Shown here piece after piece: positions 57,308 through 64,000 of a DNA stretch of 64,000 bases. Positions within the stretch are counted from its first letter, which is position 1. Each line of letters starts with the position of its first letter. The DNA is taken from NCBI GenBank assembly GCA_017985015.1, contig JAGNYI010000008.1, positions 27,041 to 91,040 of the forward strand, given 5' to 3'. Position numbers and translations under genes: made by a program. Below the pieces are notes generated by a model that was given only the letters and a program-made list of their open reading frames with translations, had not been told where the DNA came from and did no database searches. Source of the DNA: Giesbergeria sp. (GTDB lineage Bacteria > Pseudomonadota > Gammaproteobacteria > Burkholderiales > Burkholderiaceae_C).

Positions 57308-59941
57308 ATGCTTCTGCCCTTCCCCCGTTTCATCGCCACCCTCTGGATGGCACTGGCTTTGCTGCTGGGTGCGCTTGCACCGGGTGCACAGGCAGCGTCA
57401 GGAACCTATGAGGCCGAGTTGCCTGCTGGCTTGGCAACGGCCACGGACATGTGCGCCTTGCTTCCGTGCAAGGACGTATTCCCCGGCGCCACCGAATTTT
57501 CTGATCGCATGGGCCAGCCGCCTTATGTCGAGGCCTACGACAAGGCCGGCGAAGGGCGCCAGTTGCTGGGCTACGTGATGCTCTCGACCGACATCACCGA
57601 CACCCCGGCCTACTCGGGCAAGCCCGTGGTGACGCTGATCGGCATGGACAAAACCGGCCACTTTGTCGGCGTCAAGGTGCTCAAGCACTCTGAGCCCATC
57701 TTGCTGCTGGGCATCCCCGAATCCGCATTGCTCAATTTCAACAATCAGTACCTTGGCAAGTCGGTGGCCGACAAGATCGAGATCGGCCAGTCGCGCCCTG
57801 ACGAAGACATCGTGGGGCTGGACGCCATTTCCGGCGCGACCGTCACGGTGATTGCGCAAAACCAGGTGATGATGGCCTCGGGCTCTGCGGTGGCGCGCCA
57901 GGTGGGCATCCTCGCACCCGTCGTGCGAGAGGCAGCGCGCTACAAGGTGCGGGGCGAGGCTCTTACCTGGGACGAGCTGGTGGGGCGCCGCGCCGTGGAG
58001 CACCTGCGCGTCATGCCCGAACAACTTGGACAGGATCGCAGCGCCGATCCCTTCATCGAGCTGTGGTTTGGCGACCTGAGCCACCCAGACATTGGCAAAA
58101 GCGTCCTGGGCGAGGCCGACTGGGAGAACCTCCATCGCCAGCTCAAGGAAGGCGAGCACGCCATCTTCGTGATTCGCACGGCCGGGCGCGAATCGTTCAA
58201 GGGGTCTGGTTTTGTGCGCGGCGGCCTGTATGACCGCGTACAGGTCAAGCAAGGCGCAGATTCGTTTACGTTCCGCGACCTGGACTACCTCAATCTCTAC
58301 GGCGTAAAGGCTGCGGGTGCGCCAGAATTCAATGAGTCGGCGATTTTCATCGTCCGCTCCAAGGCATTCTCCGATGCCTACCCCTGGAAGTTTTCTCTGC
58401 TGGGCAATCGCGTGGACCGCGCCACCGGCGCCAAGAGCTTTACCAGCTTCGACACGCCGTACTGGCTACCTGCTTCCATGCTGGAAGGCGGCCGCCCCAA
58501 GGTGGTGGAGCCCGACGCGCCGTGGGTGCGGATCTGGAAATCGCGCGCGATAGAAATTGCGCTGTTTGTCGTGCTGCTGGTAGCCGTCGGCGTGGTCTAT
58601 GCCTACCGCGAGCGGCTCACCCGTCTGTCCACGCACAAGAACAAGTGGCCGGTGAACGGTTTCAAGTACACGGCCTGGGCGATTTCCATCGTGTTCGTGG
58701 GGTTTGGCCTCCTGGCGCAACCCTCCATCACGCAGGTGCTGACCTGGTTCCATGCGCTGCTGTTCCAGTGGACCTGGTCGCTGTTTCTGTCCGATCCGTT
58801 CATCTTCCTGTTCTGGATCTTCATCATCGTCACGGTATTCCTGTTCGGGCGCGGTCTGTTCTGCGGCTGGATGTGCCCGTTCGGGTCGCTGCAAGAATCC
58901 ATCTACAAGATCGCCCGTTTCGTTGGCCTGGGGCGCTTTCAGACCAAGCTGCCGCAAAAATGGCACGACCGACTGAAGTGGGTCAAGTACGCCGTCTTCT
59001 TTTTCCTGCTCACGGTGTCGATGTTCTCCATGGGCCTGGCGGAGAAGCTCTCAGAGGTCGAGCCTTTCAAGACCACCTTCCTGGTTGGCGTGATGAACCG
59101 GTCGTGGCCTTACGGACTGTTCGTGGCTGCCATCTTGGGCGTCTCGATTTTCATCGAACGGCCGTACTGCAAATACATTTGCCCGCTGGGTGCCTCGCTG
59201 GCAATGCCCAGCACCTTCCGCTGGTTTGGCTTGAAGCGCAAGCAAGATTGCAACAGCTGCAAAGCTTGCGCTGTGGGCTGCGGCGCGCAGGCGATTGATG
59301 CTGATGGACGCATCGACCACCGCGAGTGCCTGCACTGCCTGGACTGCATGATTCTGTACACCGACACTAAGGGATGCCCGCCGCTGGCCAAAGAGCGCAA
59401 GCGGCGCGAGAAAGACGGTTTAGAGATCACTCCGATTGGTGACAACGGTTACTTCTTCCCGATTTATCCTTCCACCAGTTACACCGACCAGATCATCCCC
59501 AAAGCGGTCGGCGGCCCAGACCCGCGCATGCCCACCGACCCCGCATTGCCCGCCCACAAAGTGGATATCGGCAAGCTCGAATGGCTGTGGCTGGAATTGC
59601 GTGACCACCTGTGGCCTTGGAGCACCGAAGGCTGGCACTCGCAGCGCGCGCTGCAGATTGCAGGCTTCTCGCTGGCGGTCGCCGCTACCCTTGCCTGGGT
59701 AATGACCGCCATGGGGACGCTGTCGTCGGGCGCCATCATTGGCTGGTGGTTTGGCTGGAGCGTGTACGAAGTGTTGATTCGCCTATCGGGCAAACGCTAC
59801 GTGAAGGACGGCCCATGGTGGCGCGACCACTACCGCGTGGCCGGCCTGATGGACATGCTGAGCTACGTCGCCTTCAAGAACTTGCTGATTGGCGCCGCGC
59901 TGTTCCTGCTGCTCAAGTCCTTCGGCCTACTTGTCATATGA
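57308..59941 (+). CDS. nosR: NosR membrane flavin/iron-sulfur protein
   Basis: 877 residues, longer than many NosR (about 720-780). Signal peptide, periplasmic FMN-binding domain with the flavinylation motif DAISGAT (Thr178 the likely acceptor), about six membrane helices from 418 on with GLFCGWMCPFG and CKYICPLGAS, and two [4Fe-4S] clusters (NSCKACAVGCG, HCLDCMILYTDTKGCPP). It supports NosZ activity by supplying electrons and CuZ maturation. The adjacent ApbE probably flavinylates it. A poor ribosome binding site follows the terminator. Confidence 0.96.
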   Translation: MLLPFPRFIATLWMALALLLGALAPGAQAASGTYEAELPAGLATATDMCALLPCKDVFPGATEFSDRMGQPPYVEAYDKAGEGRQLLGYVMLSTDITDTPAYSGKPVVTLIGMDKTGHFVGVKVLKHSEPILLLGIPESALLNFNNQYLGKSVADKIEIGQSRPDEDIVGLDAISGATVTVIAQNQVMMASGSAVARQVGILAPVVREAARYKVRGEALTWDELVGRRAVEHLRVMPEQLGQDRSADPFIELWFGDLSHPDIGKSVLGEADWENLHRQLKEGEHAIFVIRTAGRESFKGSGFVRGGLYDRVQVKQGADSFTFRDLDYLNLYGVKAAGAPEFNESAIFIVRSKAFSDAYPWKFSLLGNRVDRATGAKSFTSFDTPYWLPASMLEGGRPKVVEPDAPWVRIWKSRAIEIALFVVLLVAVGVVYAYRERLTRLSTHKNKWPVNGFKYTAWAISIVFVGFGLLAQPSITQVLTWFHALLFQWTWSLFLSDPFIFLFWIFIIVTVFLFGRGLFCGWMCPFGSLQESIYKIARFVGLGRFQTKLPQKWHDRLKWVKYAVFFFLLTVSMFSMGLAEKLSEVEPFKTTFLVGVMNRSWPYGLFVAAILGVSIFIERPYCKYICPLGASLAMPSTFRWFGLKRKQDCNSCKACAVGCGAQAIDADGRIDHRECLHCLDCMILYTDTKGCPPLAKERKRREKDGLEITPIGDNGYFFPIYPSTSYTDQIIPKAVGGPDPRMPTDPALPAHKVDIGKLEWLWLELRDHLWPWSTEGWHSQRALQIAGFSLAVAATLAWVMTAMGTLSSGAIIGWWFGWSVYEVLIRLSGKRYVKDGPWWRDHYRVAGLMDMLSYVAFKNLLIGAALFLLLKSFGLLVI

Positions 59942-61206
59942 GGCAGCGCCTGCTCGGTGGCTTGGGCGCAGCACTGCTGGCGCTGGCAGGCGCTGCACAC
60001 GCCGCCACCGTGCGCGTCGAGCCCGGTCAGGACCTGGCCGCCGCCGTGCGTGCGGCAGCACCCGGAGACACAGTGGAGGTAGCGCGCGGCCTGTACCGCG
60101 CCAACCTGCTGATCGACAAACCCATGACGCTGCGCGGCGTCGACCGCCCCACCATCAGCGGCGGCAACCAGGGCGACACCATCCGCGTCACCGCCCCGGA
60201 CGTCACCATTGAGGGCCTGATCGTGCGCGACTCGGGCGACCACCAGGGCGAGCAAAACGCCGGCATCTACCTTTACCCCGGTGCGCACCGGGCGGTGGTG
60301 CAGCACTGCGACCTCACCTACAACCTGTTTGGGCTGTGGATCGAGAAGGTCAACGACGTTCGCATCGAACGCAACACCATTACCGGCAAACGCGACTACG
60401 ACTCGGCGCGGCGCGGCAACGGCATCCAGCTCTACAACTCGCAGCGCGCCCAGATTCTCGACAACAACATCAGCTTCGTGCGCGACGCGCTGTACATCGA
60501 TGTATCGCACCATGCCCTCTTCCGTGGCAACAAGCTGCACCACAGCCGCTACGGCGCGCATTACATGTCGTCGTACTACAACCTGTGGGAAGGCAACGAG
60601 ACCTACTACAACCGCGGCGGCCTGGCGCTGATGGAAGTGCGCGAACAGACGGTGCGGGGCAACCGCGCCTGGGGCAATTCCGACCACGGCATCATGCTGC
60701 GCTCGGTGCAGGATTCGGTGGTGGAAAACAACGTCGTCGCTGGCAACCAGCGCGGCTTTTTCATCTACGACGTCGAGTACGTCACCCTGCGCCACAACCT
60801 CATCGTCGACAACTTTGTCGGCGCCCACCTCTCGGCCGGCGTGAAGAACAACGTGGTCGAGCAGAACGACTTCATCGGCAACCGCGAGCAGGTGCGCTAC
60901 GTGGGCACCAAGGACGAGCCCTGGGGCGGCAAGGTGGGCAACTACTGGAGCAACTACGTCGGTTGGGACCGCGATGGCGACGGCCGGGGCGACGTGCCCT
61001 ACGAAGCCAATGACATGGTCGACCGACTGAGCTGGCGCTACCCCGGCATGAAACTGCTGCTGGCCAGCCCTGCGGTGCAGGCCCTGCGACTGGTGGGCCA
61101 GCAATTTCCGGTGCTGCGCGTGCCCACCGTGGTCGACGCCCACCCCCGCATGCAGCCCGAACACACAGACTGGAGCCTTTGGCGTGGCAAGTACTTCCCC
61201 CGTTGA
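59938..61206 (+). CDS. nosD: NosD periplasmic copper-site assembly protein
   Basis: 422 residues. The ATG overlaps the nosR stop. A signal peptide ends near AHA, then parallel beta-helix (CASH/PbH1) repeats with many N-N-x-(I/V) turns (NGIQLYNSQRAQILDNNISF, DHGIMLRSVQDSVVENNVVA). NosD works with NosFY in sulfur/copper delivery for the CuZ site. The 3' end overlaps nosF. Confidence 0.97.
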   Translation: MRQRLLGGLGAALLALAGAAHAATVRVEPGQDLAAAVRAAAPGDTVEVARGLYRANLLIDKPMTLRGVDRPTISGGNQGDTIRVTAPDVTIEGLIVRDSGDHQGEQNAGIYLYPGAHRAVVQHCDLTYNLFGLWIEKVNDVRIERNTITGKRDYDSARRGNGIQLYNSQRAQILDNNISFVRDALYIDVSHHALFRGNKLHHSRYGAHYMSSYYNLWEGNETYYNRGGLALMEVREQTVRGNRAWGNSDHGIMLRSVQDSVVENNVVAGNQRGFFIYDVEYVTLRHNLIVDNFVGAHLSAGVKNNVVEQNDFIGNREQVRYVGTKDEPWGGKVGNYWSNYVGWDRDGDGRGDVPYEANDMVDRLSWRYPGMKLLLASPAVQALRLVGQQFPVLRVPTVVDAHPRMQPEHTDWSLWRGKYFPR

Positions 61207-62116
61207 TGCCAGCGCAGCGGTTTCGCTGCGCGGCGTTACCAAGCACTATGGCGCGGTGCACGCCGTCGATGGCGTAGACCTCGACATCGTGCGCGGCGAA
61301 ATTTTCGGCCTGATCGGCCACAACGGCGCCGGCAAGAGCACGCTGTTCAAGATGATGCTGGGCCTCGAAGCCACCACGGCGGGCTCCATCGTGCTCGGCG
61401 GCGCGCCGGTGCGCGGGCGCGGTTTCCGGGCGGCACGCCGGCATATCGGCTACCTGCCCGAGAACGTGGTGCTCTACGACAACTTGAGCGGACTGGAGAC
61501 ACTGCACTTCTTTGCCCGGCTCAAGCACGCTGCACTCGATCAGTGTCCCGGCCTGCTCGAACGCGTAGGTCTGGCGCACGCCGGCAAGCGCCCGGTGCGC
61601 GAATATTCCAAGGGCATGCGCCAGCGTCTCGGGTTTGCGCAGGCTTTGCTGGGCACGCCCCAGGTGCTGTTTCTCGACGAACCCACCAACGGCCTGGACC
61701 CGCAGGCGATCCGCGACTTCTACGCCACGCTGCGCACATTGCAGACCAACGGCGTCACGGTGGTCATTACCTCGCACATCCTGGCCGAACTGCAGGAGCG
61801 CGTGGACCGGCTGGCCATCATGGCCAATGGCCGCATTCAGGCGCTGGGCAGCGTGCAAGCGCTGCGCGAACAGACGCACATGCCGCTGATTTTCGACTTG
61901 GTGCTCGACGCGGGCGATTTCGCCCCTATCGCGCAAGCACTGCTGGCCGCCACAGGCGAAGCCGCTGAAGCCGTGCCCGGCGGGCTGCGCCTAGCCTGCC
62001 CGCGCGCACGCAAGATGGCCGTGCTGGCCGCACTCACGCCCTTTGGTGGCCGCGTGCACGACCTGGCCCTGCGCGAACCTTCGCTCGAAGACGTGTTCTT
62101 CGGCTTTTCTGACTAA
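61184..62116 (+). CDS. nosF: NosF ABC transporter ATPase
   Basis: 310 residues from a GTG at 61184, overlapping nosD by 23 bp. Walker A GLIGHNGAGKST, signature YSKGMRQRL, Walker B VLFLDEPTNGLDP. It powers the NosDFY complex for CuZ assembly. An unusually full C-terminal domain follows residue 225. Confidence 0.97.
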   Translation: MASTSPVDASAAVSLRGVTKHYGAVHAVDGVDLDIVRGEIFGLIGHNGAGKSTLFKMMLGLEATTAGSIVLGGAPVRGRGFRAARRHIGYLPENVVLYDNLSGLETLHFFARLKHAALDQCPGLLERVGLAHAGKRPVREYSKGMRQRLGFAQALLGTPQVLFLDEPTNGLDPQAIRDFYATLRTLQTNGVTVVITSHILAELQERVDRLAIMANGRIQALGSVQALREQTHMPLIFDLVLDAGDFAPIAQALLAATGEAAEAVPGGLRLACPRARKMAVLAALTPFGGRVHDLALREPSLEDVFFGFSD

Positions 62117-62126
62117 GGCGCGCCCC

Positions 62127-62939
62127 ATGGAACTGACGCAAATTTTCACCATCGCCGCCAAGGAATTTCGCGACCGCATGCGCAACCGCTGGGTGCTGGC
62201 GGTGGCCCTGGTATTTACCGTGTTTTCGCTGGTAATTGCCTATTTCGGCGGCGCGCAACAGGGCGCCGTGGGTTTTCGCTCGATCGAAGTCACCATTGCC
62301 AGCCTGGTGAGCCTGGTGATTTACCTGATTCCGCTCATCGCCCTGCTGCTGGGGTTTGACGCCATCGTCGGCGAGCGCGAACGCGGCTCGCTCGATCTGC
62401 TGCTGGCCCTGCCCATTACCCGGCTGGAACTGCTGCTGGGCAAATATCTGGGACTTGCTGCGGCGCTCACGCTCTCGACGCTGGCGGGCTTTGGCCTGGT
62501 GGCGCTGCTGCTGTACCAGCGCCTGAGCTGGGCCGGGCTGTACCACTACGGCGGCTTCATGGCGAGCTCCGTGCTGCTGGGCCTGGCGTTTCTGAGCATG
62601 GCGGTGCTGCTGTCGGTGGTGGCGCGCGAGCGCACACGCGCCTCCGGTCTGGCCATTGCCCTGTGGTTCTTCTTTGTGCTGGTGTTCGACCTGGTGTTGC
62701 TCGGGGTGCTGGTGAGCACGGGCGGGCAATTTGGCGGCGAGGCCCTGGCCTGGCTGCTGCTGCTCAACCCGGCCGATGTGTTCCGTATCTTGAACGTTTT
62801 TTCGCTGGACGACGTGCGCACGCTGTACGGGCTGGCCAGCATCGTCCCGGCGTCGCTGGGCAGCCAGGCGCTGCTGAGCGGCGTCATGCTTGTGTGGATT
62901 GTGGTGCCGCTCCTGGTGGCGCGCTGGAGATTTCGATGA
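62127..62939 (+). CDS. nosY: NosY ABC transporter permease
   Basis: 270 residues, six membrane helices. It starts ELTQIFTIAAKEFRDRMRNR and contains GERERGSLDLLLALPITRLE, the ABC-2-type permease motif. Partner of NosF and NosD. The stop overlaps the nosL start. Confidence 0.96.
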   Translation: MELTQIFTIAAKEFRDRMRNRWVLAVALVFTVFSLVIAYFGGAQQGAVGFRSIEVTIASLVSLVIYLIPLIALLLGFDAIVGERERGSLDLLLALPITRLELLLGKYLGLAAALTLSTLAGFGLVALLLYQRLSWAGLYHYGGFMASSVLLGLAFLSMAVLLSVVARERTRASGLAIALWFFFVLVFDLVLLGVLVSTGGQFGGEALAWLLLLNPADVFRILNVFSLDDVRTLYGLASIVPASLGSQALLSGVMLVWIVVPLLVARWRFR

Positions 62940-63472
62940 ACTCTTATCCAAAATTCTTTCGCTCGCTGTTGGCCCTGGCCGTGCTGGGCAGTGCCTTGGC
63001 TTTGTCGGGCTGCGACAAAGCCGTTGAGAGCGCCAGCATTGCTCCGGTGGAAATCGACCGCAGCACGAGTTGCGAACTCGACGGCATGCTGCTTGCCGAC
63101 TACCCCGGCCCCAAGGCGCAGATTCACTATGACGGCCAGGCCCAGCCCGCCTTCTTCTGCGACACCACCGAGCTGCTGAACACCTTGCTCGCTGGGGAGC
63201 AGGTGCGCGCCATCCGCGCGGTGTACGTACAGGACATGGCCCAGGCCGACTGGGACCACCCCGAAGGCCACTGGACCGATGCGCGCAGCGCGTTCTATGT
63301 GTTTGGCAGCAAACGCCACGGCTCCATGGGCCCCACCGTGGGCAGCTTTGCCAAGGAGGCCGACGCCCAGCGCTTCGCTGCCGACTACGGCGGCAAGGTG
63401 TTTCCCTTTGCCGCCATTCAGCCCGACATGGTGGATTTGAGCGGCGGGGCCAAGCAAGACAACCGCATGTAG
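62936..63472 (+). CDS. nosL: NosL copper chaperone lipoprotein
   Basis: 178 residues, lipobox LSGC (about residue 26). NosL core: CELDGMLLADYPGPKAQIHY and FYVFGSKRHGSMGPTVGSF. It binds Cu(I) and delivers it toward NosZ/NosD in the periplasm. The motif has one Cys plus Met (C-x-x-DGM) rather than C-x-x-CGM, unlike the following paralogue. Confidence 0.93.
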   Translation: MNSYPKFFRSLLALAVLGSALALSGCDKAVESASIAPVEIDRSTSCELDGMLLADYPGPKAQIHYDGQAQPAFFCDTTELLNTLLAGEQVRAIRAVYVQDMAQADWDHPEGHWTDARSAFYVFGSKRHGSMGPTVGSFAKEADAQRFAADYGGKVFPFAAIQPDMVDLSGGAKQDNRM

Positions 63473-63506
63473 GGCCGCGCCGGCACCGCTGACCCCCTTG
63501 ACGCCC

Positions 63507-64000
63507 ATGAAGTCGCTCGCTCTGTCCTCCCGCCGCACCTGGGTCACGCTGGGGCTGGCCGCGCTTGCCGTCGGCACCCTGCCGGGTGCCAGCGCCTGGA
63601 TGGGCCGCAAAGCGGTGCCTGAGCCCGAGAGCGACTTCTGCCTGGTGGCGCCCCCCACGCCCTACGATCCGGCTTTGGGCCTCGCGCTCCATGCGGCCCG
63701 CGCCGTGCCCAAGGACGCCCGCTGCCCGGTCTGCGGCATGTACCCGTCGCGCTCCCCCGCCTGGGCAGCGCAGGTCATTTTCAGCAATGGCGACGCGCAG
63801 TTCTTCGATTCGCCGCTCAGCCTGTTCATGTACCTGAGCGACGTGGCCCGCTACAGCCCCGGTCGCAGCGCGGGCGAGATCGTGGCGCGCTACGTCACCG
63901 ATTTCGGCAGCAGGCAGATGCTGGACGCCGCCAGCGCCTTCTACGTCGTCGGCTCCTCTGCCCAAGGGCCAATGCGCGCGGGCAACCTGCCCGCGTTTGC
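63507..64000 (+). CDS. Second NosL-family protein (cut by window end)
   Basis: At least 164 residues from the ATG at 63507, with no stop before the window ends. Signal-like start with twin Arg (SSRRTWVTLGLAALAVGTLP). NosL core with CPVCGMYPSRSP, NGDAQFFDSPLSLFMYLSD and FYVVGSSAQGPM. It has the two-Cys C-x-x-CGM metal motif missing from nosL. Probably a second copper chaperone of the same operon, 34 bp after nosL. Confidence 0.85.
   Translation, partial: MKSLALSSRRTWVTLGLAALAVGTLPGASAWMGRKAVPEPESDFCLVAPPTPYDPALGLALHAARAVPKDARCPVCGMYPSRSPAWAAQVIFSNGDAQFFDSPLSLFMYLSDVARYSPGRSAGEIVARYVTDFGSRQMLDAASAFYVVGSSAQGPMRAGNLPAF

Noticed and set aside
55510-57339. 609-codon minus-strand frame opposite nosZ
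   Set aside because: nosZ is unambiguous, with all copper ligands. The antisense frame is a GC-bias artefact.
62034-63965. 643-codon minus-strand frame across nosY-nosL
   Set aside because: The sense strand encodes NosY, NosL and a second NosL-type protein with recognisable motifs and overlapping starts.

Overview
The window reads as chromosome of a denitrifying betaproteobacterium, most likely Comamonadaceae (Acidovorax/Alicycliphilus/Simplicispira-like). The reasons are high GC with strong third-position bias, abundant TRAP transporters, the minCDE and lptD-surA-rsmA core loci, a clade I nos cluster, and short dispersed intergenic repeats of a kind I associate with this family. Genus is inference; there is no rRNA here. 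I saw no tRNA, rRNA, CRISPR array, transposase or prophage.

Layout. 1-2.4 kb: the tail of a LysR regulator, an unknown exported protein, a 185-bp MITE-like element and a metallophosphoesterase. 2.6-6.4 kb: universal stress protein, two secreted fasciclin proteins, a TetR regulator and an ArgP-like LysR regulator that faces a decayed small ORF. 6.8-9.8 kb: an orphan branched-chain-type binding protein, an M14 peptidase with a tiny coupled ORF, and a flavin reductase. 9.8-16.7 kb: a C4-dicarboxylate TRAP operon (dctPQM), a second lone DctP, and a DctS/DctR-type two-component system. 16.9-20 kb: SH3 and MOSC proteins, then minCDE. 20.2-26.6 kb: a PAS-GGDEF-EAL enzyme, a propeller-like lipoprotein, an EamA permease, a small acidic protein and PssA.

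26.8-35.9 kb is a catabolic divergon. Acetoacetyl-CoA synthetase is transcribed leftward. Rightward run a TetR regulator, a TRAP transporter, an SMP-30 lactonase, a cyclase-family hydrolase and fumarylacetoacetase. Fumarylacetoacetase releases acetoacetate, which the divergent synthetase can activate, so the two arms fit metabolically. 36-43.5 kb: a TetR regulator facing an acyl-CoA ligase, a single-chain biotin-dependent acyl-CoA carboxylase, an NCS2 permease and a hotdog thioesterase. 43.6-48.5 kb: cobalamin adenosyltransferase, EF-hand protein, FAD-linked dehydrogenase, RsmE and an AmgK-like sugar kinase whose catalytic core carries an in-frame tandem repeat insertion. 48.6-53.1 kb: lptD-surA-rsmA.

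53.1-64 kb is the nitrous oxide reductase locus. A lipoprotein cytochrome c and an ApbE/NosX-like flavin transferase run leftward. A DUF2946-like small protein, nosZ, nosR, nosD, nosF, nosY, nosL and a second NosL-family gene (cut by the window end) run rightward, behind an FNR-type box. nosZ precedes nosR and a terminator-like hairpin separates them. The cytochrome plausibly delivers electrons, ApbE flavinylates NosR, NosDFY and NosL supply copper/sulfur for the CuZ centre, and NosZ reduces N2O to N2 in the periplasm.
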